A DNA stretch of 64,000 nucleotides from JBMOKT01 sp049323895 (GTDB lineage: Bacteria > Bacillota > Peptococcia > Peptococcales > BICA1-8). A model generated the notes under the pieces. That model worked only from the letters and a program-made list of their open reading frames with translations. It was not told the origin of the DNA and made no database searches. Below are positions 1 through 7,936 of this stretch, piece after piece (position 1 is the stretch's first letter; each line of letters opens with the position of its first letter). The stretch covers positions 1-64,000 of the forward strand of contig JBMOKT010000039.1 in the NCBI GenBank assembly GCA_049323895.1. Reading direction: 5' to 3'. The position numbers and the translations under genes are program-made.

Positions 1-111
1 AAGTACAGGGATTTAATTGTTAGGGTTGCCGGCTACAGTGATTACTTTAGAAATTTAAATAAAAAGCTTCAGGATGAAATAATTGCAAGGACTGAGCATG
101 CTGCATTTTAA
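1..111 (+). CDS. Glycyl-radical enzyme, C-terminal end only (partial)
   Basis: The first 36 codons read in one frame and match the C-terminus of the pyruvate formate-lyase / glycyl-radical enzyme superfamily. The RVAGY motif holds the glycine that carries the stable radical (codon at 31-33), and it is followed by the usual Tyr-Phe and an ending rich in RTEH. The RVAGYSDYF form and the RTEH ending look more like the diol dehydratase, choline lyase or arylsuccinate synthase branch than pyruvate formate-lyase itself, but the substrate cannot be told from this piece. The start lies outside the window. A terminator follows directly, so this gene ends its operon. Confidence 0.85.
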   Translation, partial: KYRDLIVRVAGYSDYFRNLNKKLQDEIIARTEHAAF

Positions 112-138
112 GCAGGGATTTTTAATCCCTGCTTTTTT
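111..138 (+). terminator. Rho-independent terminator after the glycyl-radical enzyme
   Basis: An 8-bp perfect stem (AGCAGGGA / TCCCTGCT) with a 7-nt loop is followed by a run of T. The stem begins inside the stop codon. Confidence 0.9.
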
Positions 139-203
139 GCACTTATTAGAAAGTAAAAACTTTTACAAGGTAATTTGCACTGTTAATATACAAATGTCTA
201 TAG

Positions 204-386
204 ATAAATTTTAGTGAGTGCAATTTTATTGACAGCACCGGGTTGGGTGTTTTGGTTTCTGTATATAAAAGGTGCATGGAAAAAGGAGGTAATATTAAGC
301 TTTGTTCAATTGTCAATCCTGAAGTAATGAAGGTCTTCAAACTAACCAGGCTTGACAAAGTTTTTGATATTCAAACCAGTTGTTAA
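204..386 (+). pseudogene. 5'-truncated STAS-domain (anti-sigma factor antagonist) gene remnant
   Basis: The reading frame from 204 to the stop at 384-386 gives the C-terminal two thirds of a STAS domain. It contains the hallmark NFIDSTGLGVLV, in which the serine is the phosphorylated residue in SpoIIAA/RsbV-type proteins, and then helix and strand patterns typical of the fold. In-frame stops at 201-203 and 171-173 remove the N-terminal half, no start codon or ribosome binding site is present, and no other frame supplies the missing part. I read it as a decayed gene. A sequencing error is less likely because the whole first half is absent. It sits directly behind the terminator of the preceding gene. 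Confidence 0.7.
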
Positions 387-447
387 AATAAATGTGGTAA
401 ACCTACAGTTTAAAAGGAAGATTCATTTAGTAATGCGAAAAAAATTT

Positions 448-467
448 GGGGACTTGATATAGTCCCC
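448..467 (-). terminator. Hairpin terminator of the small zinc-ribbon gene
   Basis: A GGGGAC / GTCCCC stem with an 8-nt loop lies just beyond the stop of the minus-strand gene at 485. Read on the minus strand it is followed by AAATTTTTTT. Confidence 0.7.
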
Positions 468-484
468 TTTATAACTCTTTGTTA

Positions 485-721
485 TTACTGTTGAATTTCT
501 TGATAATTCATTCCGGCGAATGGACCATCATAATAGTAATTTCCCTTTTCCATTTCCAAATAATCTTGTTGTTGTGCCTGCTGGTAGAGAGGATGTTCCT
601 TTTCCTCCTCGCTGCATTCTAAGCACAGTGTGTCAGTGTTAAAATAGCCCATGGTTTTAGCAACCAAATCTTTACCGCAGCGGTCACATTTATCTTTATT
701 CAGGAATGTGTTTAAATCCAT
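485..721 (-). CDS. Small zinc-ribbon-like protein, unknown function
   Basis: A 78-residue protein with two CxxC knuckles, CDRCG near residues 13-17 and CLECS near 33-37, separated by a segment like those of small treble-clef or LIM-like ribbons. The acidic and Gln/Tyr-rich C-terminal half looks flexible. Similar short proteins of unknown role, with a CDRCG...FNTDTxCxxC pattern, occur in many bacteria; I recognise the type but know no function. An AGGGGTG ribosome binding site stands 7 nt before the ATG, and a terminator hairpin follows, so this is a single-gene unit. Confidence 0.75.
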   Translation of the reverse strand: MDLNTFLNKDKCDRCGKDLVAKTMGYFNTDTLCLECSEEEKEHPLYQQAQQQDYLEMEKGNYYYDGPFAGMNYQEIQQ

Positions 722-863
722 GTTTTCACCCCTTTAAAACTAGTATTTTTATTATTAACTATTCAGAAGAAATTATGCCAACTATAAATTTATTAGATAA
801 ATTATTAATTTTATTAATTTAAATGCTAGTTTACAAAAAAGCAAATTAATTATAAACTTATAA

Positions 864-887
864 ATGAACAAATGAATTGTTGTTCAT
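864..887. promoter_or_regulatory. Probable ArsR/SmtB operator upstream of the metal ATPase
   Basis: A perfect 8-bp inverted repeat ATGAACAA-N8-TTGTTCAT ends 26 nt before the ATPase start. Its half-sites resemble the ATGAACA/TGTTCAT elements bound by SmtB, ZiaR, CzrA and CadC. The ArsR-family gene next door is the natural candidate to bind it. Confidence 0.65.
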
Positions 888-913
888 ATATTCTTCTAAT
901 AAGGGTGATATTG

Positions 914-3103
914 ATGGAGAAAGAATTAGCTGTTCAGAGCAAGTGCTGTCAACCGGAAATAAAAAAAGAACTAGTAACGAAGGCGGAAAATAAAGTGGAA
1001 ATATTAATGAAAGGTCTTCATTGTGCGGGATGCGGTATCAAGATTGAGGAAAATGTCAGAAAAATTGCAGGGGTCAGAGAGGCTAATTTAGATTTTGCTA
1101 ACAGCCGTTTAACTTTAAATTTAACTAATAAAAAAGAACAAGATATCATTATTGAACAGGCAATCAAAATAATTAAAAAATTTGAACCCCATCTGGAATT
1201 GGAGGTTGTTAATGATAATTTAAAAGTACGCCGGTCTGAAAAAGAGGATTTTTTAAGAAAAAGTGAATTGGTTAGAGTTGGGCTAGGTTCCTTATTTTTT
1301 ATTGCTGTATTGATCTTTGATTTGTACCTCTCAGTTGAAATGGGGCTTTTTATAGCCAGTTATCTTTTAATTGGGGGTAATATCCTTGCCAAAGCCTTAA
1401 AAAATATTACCCAGGGTGAAATTTTTGATGAGAATTTTCTTATGACGTTAGCTACTATCGGGGCTTTCCTAATCGGAGAGTATCCCGAGGCTGTGGCAGT
1501 AATGCTTTTTTATCAAATAGGAGAAACCCTCCAGGACATAGCAGTTTATAGGTCTAGAAAATCTATCAAGGCTCTTATGGATATTAGACCTGACTATGCC
1601 AACCTTTTAATTAACGGTGATGAAAAGCAGGTTGACCCCGAAGAAGTGGCAGTAGGAGATTTAATAATTATAAAACCCGGTGAGAAAGTACCTTTAGATG
1701 GCAAAGTAATTGGAGGGAGCTCTCTGATAGATACCGCTGCGCTTACAGGAGAGTCCATACCCCGCAAGGTTGAGGCAGGTGATGAGCTTTTAAGCGGCTC
1801 TATTAATAAAACGGCGTTACTTACACTTGAGGTTACAAAAGAATTTAGTAATTCTACCGTGAATAAAATTATAGAATTAGTCCAAAATGCCAGCAGCAGA
1901 AAGTCTCCCACCGAAAAGTTTATTACTAAATTTGCAAAGTACTATACACCGGTGGTAGTTTATGCAGCTGCAGCTTTAGCGGTGCTGCCTCCATTGTTTA
2001 TAGAGGGAGCAACCTTTTCCCAGTGGATATACAGGGCCTTAATTTTCTTGGTAATATCATGTCCATGTGCTTTAGTTGTTTCCATACCTTTGGGTTTTTT
2101 TGGCGGAATAGGTGCTGCTTCTAAAAATGGTATCCTAATCAAAGGCGGTAATTATTTAGAAGCATTAAATTATGTTTCTACAGTTGTATTTGATAAAACA
2201 GGCACCTTGACCAAAGGGATTTTTAAGGTTACTGAGGTAAAACCATATGATGATTTTACTGCTGATCAAGTATTGGAATATGCAGCCTTAGCTGAAATCC
2301 ATTCCATCCATCCCATAGCTAAGTCAATCTTCAAGGCTTATGGAAAAAAAATTAATTTAGAATTGCTTGAAGGTTATGAAGAAATTTCTGGACTTGGAGT
2401 AAAGGCCAAAGTAAAGGGTAAAGAAATAATAGCAGGAAATCGAAAATTAATGGAAGCAGAAAAAATTGACTTCACTCCCACTGATCAGGTAGGTACAGTT
2501 GTATATGTTGCTGTAGATAAAAAATATACCGGAAGCATTTTAATATCTGATGAATTGAGGGAAGACGCTAAGCAAGCTATTCTAAACCTGAGAAAACTAG
2601 GTGTGAATAAGCTGATAATGTTGACCGGTGACAATAAAGAGCAAGGAGAAGATGTTGCCGGAAAGTTAGGCTTGGATAAGGTATATACCCAATTATTGCC
2701 CGCTGGCAAAGTGGAAAAAATCGAAGAATTATTAGCACAAAAAGGTAAAAATGAAAAAATTGTCTTTGTGGGTGATGGGATTAACGATGCTCCTGTATTG
2801 GCTAGGGCTGACATTGGCGTAGCAATGGGTGGCTTAGGTTCTGATGCTGCAATAGAAGCGGCTGATATAGTATTAATGACTGATGAGCCTGGTAAATTAG
2901 TGGATGCGATTAAAATTGCCCGTCAAACCAATTCTATAGTTAAGCAAAATATAGTTATCGCATTGGGAGTCAAAGGTCTTGTTCTCCTGATGGGAACCAT
3001 GGGTATTGCAACAATGTGGGAAGCAGTATTTGCTGATGTGGGAGTTGCTCTTATTGCTGTTTTAAACGCCATGCGTGCTTTGCGTGTGAAGAATATTGTT
3101 TGA
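914..3103 (+). CDS. cadA: Heavy-metal P1B-type ATPase (Zn/Cd/Pb exporter type)
   Basis: A membrane pump expected to export soft divalent metals at the cost of ATP. Domains in order for the 729-residue product: a Cys-Cys pair at 11-12, an HMA domain with GLHCAGC (Cys37 and Cys40), transmembrane helices from about 115, actuator loop with TGES, membrane metal site CPC (Cys383-Pro-Cys385), phosphorylation motif DKTGTLT (Asp427), HP motif, TGDN and GDGIND. The CPC plus HMA layout fits the CadA/ZntA group. An upstream in-frame ATG at 872 lies inside the operator palindrome and lacks a ribosome binding site; AAGGGTG at 901-907 supports the ATG at 914. The ArsR-type regulator follows 73 bp downstream, which suggests an autoregulated metal-resistance operon. 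Confidence 0.9.
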   Translation: MEKELAVQSKCCQPEIKKELVTKAENKVEILMKGLHCAGCGIKIEENVRKIAGVREANLDFANSRLTLNLTNKKEQDIIIEQAIKIIKKFEPHLELEVVNDNLKVRRSEKEDFLRKSELVRVGLGSLFFIAVLIFDLYLSVEMGLFIASYLLIGGNILAKALKNITQGEIFDENFLMTLATIGAFLIGEYPEAVAVMLFYQIGETLQDIAVYRSRKSIKALMDIRPDYANLLINGDEKQVDPEEVAVGDLIIIKPGEKVPLDGKVIGGSSLIDTAALTGESIPRKVEAGDELLSGSINKTALLTLEVTKEFSNSTVNKIIELVQNASSRKSPTEKFITKFAKYYTPVVVYAAAALAVLPPLFIEGATFSQWIYRALIFLVISCPCALVVSIPLGFFGGIGAASKNGILIKGGNYLEALNYVSTVVFDKTGTLTKGIFKVTEVKPYDDFTADQVLEYAALAEIHSIHPIAKSIFKAYGKKINLELLEGYEEISGLGVKAKVKGKEIIAGNRKLMEAEKIDFTPTDQVGTVVYVAVDKKYTGSILISDELREDAKQAILNLRKLGVNKLIMLTGDNKEQGEDVAGKLGLDKVYTQLLPAGKVEKIEELLAQKGKNEKIVFVGDGINDAPVLARADIGVAMGGLGSDAAIEAADIVLMTDEPGKLVDAIKIARQTNSIVKQNIVIALGVKGLVLLMGTMGIATMWEAVFADVGVALIAVLNAMRALRVKNIV

Positions 3104-3176
3104 ATATATTTGAATCTAGCTGCATCTTGTAATAAGATGAATGATATAAGTAAGCATTTTAAATGGGGTGTAACTG

Positions 3177-3539
3177 GTGGAGAAAAATGAGGGTATTATT
3201 TGTGATGTTACCTGCATACATCACGATATTGTGCGTAAAGTAAAAGAGGATTTTCTTGGTGAAGAAGATATCCAGAAGCTGTCCGCTATCTTTAAGGCAT
3301 TTGGTGAGCCTACCCGTTATAAAATCTTACATTGTTTGAAACAGTCGGAGATGTGTGTGTGTGATATTTCAGCCATTTTGGAAATGTCCCAATCAGCCAT
3401 TTCCCATCAGCTCAGGGTTTTGCGAAATCTTAGGCTGGTAAAATATCGTAAAGACGGTAAAAATGTATTTTATTCATTAGATGATGAGCATATTTTTAGA
3501 ATCTTGGATGAGGGGCTGGAACACATCAGGCATATTTAA
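3177..3539 (+). CDS. ArsR/SmtB-family metal-sensing repressor with two metal sites
   Basis: A 120-residue winged-helix repressor expected to release DNA when it binds Zn, Cd or Pb. The recognition helix region reads SQSAISHQLRVLR. Two metal sites of the family can be seen. The alpha-3N type site has Cys9 and Cys13 in the N-terminal arm and the Cys60-Val-Cys62 pair. The alpha-5 type site has Asp103-x-His105-x10-His116-x2-His119 in the last helix. Having both resembles CmtR/CadC/ZiaR-like sensors such as ZiaR. The start is a GTG preceded by GGGGTG. It lies directly behind the P1B ATPase and probably regulates it through the palindrome at 864-887. Confidence 0.9.
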   Translation: MEKNEGIICDVTCIHHDIVRKVKEDFLGEEDIQKLSAIFKAFGEPTRYKILHCLKQSEMCVCDISAILEMSQSAISHQLRVLRNLRLVKYRKDGKNVFYSLDDEHIFRILDEGLEHIRHI

Positions 3540-3608
3540 GGAGTGTGTTGCCGTCACAAAAATTAACCCCCAACATACAATATAAAGAGATTGAAGGGGG
3601 GGTATATA

Positions 3609-3812
3609 ATGTATAGGCAAATGAATTATGAAATGCCAATGGATATGAATATGATGATGCATCAACAGCCCATGTCTCCAATGATGTATCCAGGAATGTA
3701 TGATCCTATGATGAATCTTTTATTTATCCTGCAAGATATTCAAAGAACTGTTCATATGAACCACCATGAATTAATGCAGATAAAAAGGATGTTAGGGCAT
3801 ACCGATCATTAA
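3609..3812 (+). CDS. Small Met/His-rich protein next to the metal pump
   Basis: A 67-residue protein whose first 40 residues hold more than a dozen methionines, mostly as MPMDMNMMMHQQPMSPMM-like runs with Pro, Tyr and His; the rest is a short amphipathic helix with HH and another HxDH end. I do not recognise a family. Met-rich and His-rich tracts bind Cu(I), Ag(I), Zn or similar metals in other proteins, and the gene follows the metal ATPase and its sensor, so a metal-binding or spore-coat-like role is an inference. The ATG at 3609 is chosen because AAGGGGGG stands 6 nt upstream; a TTG further upstream would overlap that site. Confidence 0.65.
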   Translation: MYRQMNYEMPMDMNMMMHQQPMSPMMYPGMYDPMMNLLFILQDIQRTVHMNHHELMQIKRMLGHTDH

Positions 3813-3821
3813 TATTGTGGA

Positions 3822-3858
3822 AAAGGAGCTATGATTAGAATTCATAGCTCCTTTACTT
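3822..3858. terminator. Bidirectional terminator between convergent genes
   Basis: A 13-bp stem (3822-3834 with 3842-3854) is flanked by A on the left and T on the right. It separates the plus-strand metal genes from the minus-strand VWA gene. Confidence 0.9.
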
Positions 3859-5202
3859 TTAATTATCCAGCAGCTGGCTGCTTATTATCCGTTCCAAATC
3901 CTTAATGGTGTTGCATTCGTACATTTTACAATAGGGCTGGAAGGCAGCCACAGAAGAGTGTTTTTCCCAAGTATTTTGGGGGAGGGTATTCAACCAAAGG
4001 ATTTGTTTAACTTTTCTCTGAAGAGACTGGATTCTTTGGGCTGTTTTAGGTACAGCCACGGTTTTTGTATCACTGACTATAATTACAATGGTATTCTTCT
4101 TCAGGAGAGAGCGGTATTTATTTTCCAGTTCTTTCAGACTTTGGTTAAGATCGGTTCCCTGACCCCAAACCTCTCTTCCTTGACCTAACATAGCCATAAT
4201 CTCTTCAAAAGAAACTCCTTTTTGAAACCAGGAAGTAGTTCTCTCCAGCTTTTCAGCGAAGAGGAATGTTTCCATATTGTTGATAGCCCTGGTCAGACCT
4301 AAGGAGAATTGCAGAATGAACTTAGTATATTTAGTCATTGACCAGGAGACATCACACAGTAAAAACAATTGGGGTTTTGTAATCTTCTTGGATTTATAGT
4401 GGAGTTTAAACATGGTGCCCCCAGAGGCGATATTCTTTCTAATACTCCTGCGCAGATCAATTACCGATTGTTTACTGCTTTGTTTGTAGCGCCGGGAAAT
4501 TTTTGTGGCAAGTTTTTTTGACAAATGGTGGATAAGTTTTAAGGCGGCGGGGGAGTCAGCCTCACTGATACTCTTAATATCTTGGTGTAAAAGTTTGGAA
4601 TGCAGTTCTCTTAAATTCTCCTGTACTTGTTCAAGCAGGTAATCAATTTCCTGATTTCCTGTCTCGACCGGCAAGGGCGGCATCTGCTCTCCTTTATGCT
4701 GCCAATATGCAAGCTGACCCCGGACCAGATTTTCAATCATGGGTCTGAAATCTTTCTCTCCATGGGTACCCGCGGAACTTTTACTTAGAAAATCCTGTAT
4801 TTTTTCTTGGGCAGAGTTTTCTAAGTTTGCATAAGATATTTTTTCCCTGCGGCTTAGGTTTAGACTTTGCCCTTGAAAGCTTAAATCTGATTCTGCCTGC
4901 GCGATTTGCTGTTCTATTTCACTATCTTTTTGCTGTTTTTTAATCTTCCATTCATTTTTTTGTTCCGGTGGGGCAAAAAAGGTATTAAATGCTTGATCAA
5001 AAAGAGGCAGGTCTTCCTGTCTCTTAATAACGGAACATTTTAGCGCTGTCTTTACATATTTTTGATTGCTTATTTTAACGTGTTCAAAGGTCTGAAAGGC
5101 ATCTAATATTTCAGCCAGGCTAATCCTAACACCTAACTGCCGTAACAGGTTAAAAAAATCCACCAGGTTTTTACCAACCAAAAAATCCTTATAGTAGGAC
5201 AT
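3859..5202 (-). CDS. VWA-domain protein, CoxE-like
   Basis: A 447-residue cytoplasmic protein of the CoxE-like von Willebrand factor A family. The N-terminal 240 residues are helical and charged. The C-terminal VWA domain shows the metal-ion-dependent adhesion motif CDVSWSM (DxSxS form), a conserved Thr in GQGTDLNQSL and the VIIVSDTKT strand. Proteins of this family work with a MoxR AAA+ ATPase to insert metals or activate partner enzymes. The MoxR gene lies 3 bp upstream in the same operon. No CO dehydrogenase or other obvious client is in the window, so the client enzyme is unknown. Confidence 0.85.
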   Translation of the reverse strand: MSYYKDFLVGKNLVDFFNLLRQLGVRISLAEILDAFQTFEHVKISNQKYVKTALKCSVIKRQEDLPLFDQAFNTFFAPPEQKNEWKIKKQQKDSEIEQQIAQAESDLSFQGQSLNLSRREKISYANLENSAQEKIQDFLSKSSAGTHGEKDFRPMIENLVRGQLAYWQHKGEQMPPLPVETGNQEIDYLLEQVQENLRELHSKLLHQDIKSISEADSPAALKLIHHLSKKLATKISRRYKQSSKQSVIDLRRSIRKNIASGGTMFKLHYKSKKITKPQLFLLCDVSWSMTKYTKFILQFSLGLTRAINNMETFLFAEKLERTTSWFQKGVSFEEIMAMLGQGREVWGQGTDLNQSLKELENKYRSLLKKNTIVIIVSDTKTVAVPKTAQRIQSLQRKVKQILWLNTLPQNTWEKHSSVAAFQPYCKMYECNTIKDLERIISSQLLDN

Positions 5203-5205
5203 TAT

Positions 5206-6096
5206 TTAGCCCCCCAGTGCCGCAATTTCCCGGGAAAGACCATGAGCGCCCATTTGCTCATTAAAGGCATCTAAGTCTTGTTTATCTTTCAAAATAACAT
5301 TAAGGGTTTTATTAATTAAATCCGAGTCAAGCCGTTGGGCCATCAAAGCCTCTAAAGCCCTAGCCCAGTCCAGGGTTTCGGAAATTGCCGGTTTTTTCTT
5401 CAGGTTTACCTTTTTTCTGATAATATAGATAGCCCTTGCTACATCCTTGGCTAAGCGTTCAGCAACGCCGGGAACTTTGGCCTGAATTATTTGCAATTCT
5501 TTTTCCAAATCAGGATATCCTATATATAAAAATAAACACCTTCGTTTTAAACCATCGGAAAGGTCCCTTTCCCCGTTGCTGGTAAGGACCACTATGGGTA
5601 TTTGTTTGGCGGTAATGGTTCCTAATTCAGGTATGGAGACCTGGAAGTCTGACAGCACTTCAAAGAGAAAGGCTTCAAATTCTTCATCTGTCTTATCAAT
5701 TTCATCAATCAAAAGCACAGACATTTTATCTGTTAAAATTGCTTTTAAGAGTGGACGCTCCAGCAAATAGTTTTTTGAGAAAATATCCGTTTCCAACTCA
5801 CCAAGGTGGTCCTTCTCTTTATTGATTTGTATATGCAAAAGCTGTTTCTGATAGTTCCATTCGTAAAGGGCTTTATTTTCGTCTAAACCTTCGTAGCACT
5901 GCAGTCTTATTAGCTCCGCCTGAAAAACCCTGCTTAAGACCTTGGCTATTTCCGTTTTTCCCACTCCGGGAGCACCTGTTACCATCAATGGTTTTTTTAA
6001 TTTAAGGGCCAGATAGACAGTCATAATAATTTCGTCATCACAAATATAGTTTTCTGCCTCAAAGCCCTGTCTCAAATTCTGCAAAGTAATATTCAT
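5206..6096 (-). CDS. MoxR-family AAA+ ATPase (CoxD-like)
   Basis: A 296-residue AAA+ chaperone-type ATPase. Walker A is GAPGVGKTE at about residues 41-49, Walker B is LLIDEID, sensor 1 is the TSNGERDLSDGLKRRC segment with the arginine finger pair, and a lid domain follows. It should form a hexameric ring that remodels a client with help of the VWA partner encoded directly downstream. An AAGGAGG site precedes the ATG. The pair forms a two-gene operon; the 206 bp upstream hold only AT-rich sequence with short CAGTCAC direct repeats. Confidence 0.88.
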   Translation of the reverse strand: MNITLQNLRQGFEAENYICDDEIIMTVYLALKLKKPLMVTGAPGVGKTEIAKVLSRVFQAELIRLQCYEGLDENKALYEWNYQKQLLHIQINKEKDHLGELETDIFSKNYLLERPLLKAILTDKMSVLLIDEIDKTDEEFEAFLFEVLSDFQVSIPELGTITAKQIPIVVLTSNGERDLSDGLKRRCLFLYIGYPDLEKELQIIQAKVPGVAERLAKDVARAIYIIRKKVNLKKKPAISETLDWARALEALMAQRLDSDLINKTLNVILKDKQDLDAFNEQMGAHGLSREIAALGG

Positions 6097-6302
6097 AACC
6101 AGCCTCCTTTTTGCCTTTATCCCATAATATCAAATTTTCTCTAAATAACACAGTATTATCTAAAGATTTCGAATAGTATGCTGCATTTACCTCTATCCTG
6201 GAAATAACCAGCCCCAGATGAACACGGATAAACACGAATATAATAATTGATTTACTAGTCACCAGTCACCAGCAACTATCGTGGAGGTACTAGAATGAAT
6301 AG

Positions 6303-7520
6303 TTAATTATTAGAGGGTTTTAATAAAAATAATGCAATCCCTAAACCTAATATACCCAAAAAAAGCATAGGATAAAAAACATAAATATAACTTCCCAAGC
6401 TGTCTCTAATTATTCCGGAAGTAGAGACACCAATTATTGCTCCTACACCATAGGCGGAAAAAACAATACCGTAATTTTGACTGTAGTTGGTTAAGCCAAA
6501 AAAGAAAGTTGTTGCAGTGGGGGCAATAGCCAGCCATCCGCCCAAGGTAAGCCAGAGCAGTGAAAAGGAAATAAGGTAGACATATATTGAGCCTTCTTTT
6601 GCCAGCAGCATTGATGCCGATGACAATATTAACAGGCTATAGGCTATCACAGCAGCCTTTAATGGGTACAGCTTATCTGTAAGCCAGCCAAACAAAGGCC
6701 TGCCAATGCCGTTAAAGATGGCAAAAGTTGAAACCATTAAGGCGGCATCCTTTGCATTTAGGTTAATAATTTCTTCCCCAACAGAACTGGTTATTCCCAC
6801 AGTCATTAACCCTGCCATTGTGCCAATGACAAAACATGACCAAAGACCGTAAAAATTTGGACTCTTAAGCATAGCCTGTGTATTAAAATCCCTGGTATTC
6901 TTGGGAGTACAGTTTCCTTCGGTGGTTTCTTGTGGCGGGGGGAATTTAAAGGCTAATGACAATAAAGAGATAAGAATAAAGAAGGAAGTCCCTAAAAATC
7001 TAAAACTGGGTAGGGGACCATGGATATCAATCAACCATTGGGCTATAGGGGCTGTTACAAATGGAGATAATCCGAATCCTAACAGGGTTAATCCGATGAC
7101 TAATCCCCTTTTATAGGGAAACCATTTTGATAAAACAGCGATGGGAACTCCATAGACAATCCCCACACCACCACCGGCCATTAGTCCATAGGTTATCGTA
7201 AGCATAAAAATATTTGCGGCATATCCCGATAAAATCCAGCCTAGGCCGACAAACAGCCCTCCCGTAAAAATCACCAGCTTGGGATTATACTTATCTATAA
7301 AACTGCCGGAAATAGACATGAAGAGCGCATAGGATACCAAAAACAACATGTATGGATAACCGCTTTGTGTTGCACCTATATTGAACAAATCCTCCACAGG
7401 TTTTCGAAAAACACTCCAGGAGTATATTGTGCCTAAGCAAATATATATGATTATTCCTAAAGGAATAAAAAGCCATCCGGTTTTATTTACCGGGCATCTT
7501 AAAGTTTCCGTAGAATTCAT
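6303..7520 (-). CDS. MFS carrier, oxalate/formate antiporter (OFA) type
   Basis: A 405-residue, 12-helix major facilitator. The N-terminus with IYICLGTIYSWSVFRKP is the signature of the OFA (oxalate:formate antiporter, YhjX-like) family. The second half repeats the fold with FNGIGRPLFGWLTDK as the loop 8-9 motif. Members carry small mono- or dicarboxylates; the true substrate cannot be told from sequence. It is the last gene of a four-gene minus-strand run (PurE-like, biotin carboxylase, MpsC-like, this carrier) with gaps of 24-37 bp. A GGGGAGAT site precedes the ATG. Confidence 0.85.
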   Translation of the reverse strand: MNSTETLRCPVNKTGWLFIPLGIIIYICLGTIYSWSVFRKPVEDLFNIGATQSGYPYMLFLVSYALFMSISGSFIDKYNPKLVIFTGGLFVGLGWILSGYAANIFMLTITYGLMAGGGVGIVYGVPIAVLSKWFPYKRGLVIGLTLLGFGLSPFVTAPIAQWLIDIHGPLPSFRFLGTSFFILISLLSLAFKFPPPQETTEGNCTPKNTRDFNTQAMLKSPNFYGLWSCFVIGTMAGLMTVGITSSVGEEIINLNAKDAALMVSTFAIFNGIGRPLFGWLTDKLYPLKAAVIAYSLLILSSASMLLAKEGSIYVYLISFSLLWLTLGGWLAIAPTATTFFFGLTNYSQNYGIVFSAYGVGAIIGVSTSGIIRDSLGSYIYVFYPMLFLGILGLGIALFLLKPSNN

Positions 7521-7544
7521 TTAATATCTCCCCATAAATTTTGC

Positions 7545-7904
7545 TTAATTAAAAATTAAAGGTTCTTCCACAACAAAAACAATTATTCTTTCGCCAGTCA
7601 CAGTACTTATATCCGAATGGATGCTTATCAGATTGGTTTTGGTAACTGTTTTAATAAGCTTCTCCAGCAGGGGGCGGGAATTTTCAAACAGCTGGATACG
7701 CACTTGCTTAATAAGACTCCTGCCCTGAGCAGTTTTGGATAACTCCTGTTCAGCAGGTGTTAAAACATTCTTCAGGCGTACTAATATTAAATCATCCAGA
7801 ATTATTGTTTTTGTATCACTTGGACCTCTTCCCATATGGTCTTTTTCAAATTGGATAATAAGCTTGCTGATTTCAGCTTCCATCTGTCCCTTGGTAACTT
7901 TCAA
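7545..7904 (-). CDS. MpsC-family (DUF2294) protein
   Basis: A 119-residue soluble protein matching the DUF2294/MpsC family: GRGPSDTKTIILDDLILVRLKNVLTPAE in the first half and the HSDISTVTGERIIVFVVEEP ending. In Staphylococcus aureus, mpsC is the third gene of the mpsABC locus, of which MpsAB concentrates bicarbonate; the role of MpsC itself is unclear, and mpsA and mpsB are not nearby here. The start is a TTG with AAAGGAGG about 10 nt upstream; an internal ATG seven codons later is the alternative. Neighbouring biotin carboxylase and anion carrier genes suggest a link to CO2 or carboxylate use. Confidence 0.8.
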   Translation of the reverse strand: MKVTKGQMEAEISKLIIQFEKDHMGRGPSDTKTIILDDLILVRLKNVLTPAEQELSKTAQGRSLIKQVRIQLFENSRPLLEKLIKTVTKTNLISIHSDISTVTGERIIVFVVEEPLIFN

Positions 7905-7936
7905 GCGTTTTTTACCTCCTTTAGGATGGTTAGCAA

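Noticed and set aside
146..358. Open frame of 70 codons on the minus strand
   Set aside because: It is antisense to the STAS remnant, has no ribosome binding site and no protein-like pattern.
872..913. Upstream ATG of the cadA-type gene
   Set aside because: It lies within the operator palindrome and lacks a ribosome binding site; the ATG at 914 has AAGGGTG at proper distance.
6059..6262. Minus-strand frame reaching into the MoxR gene
   Set aside because: It covers short intergenic repeats, has no ribosome binding site and overlaps a well-supported gene.
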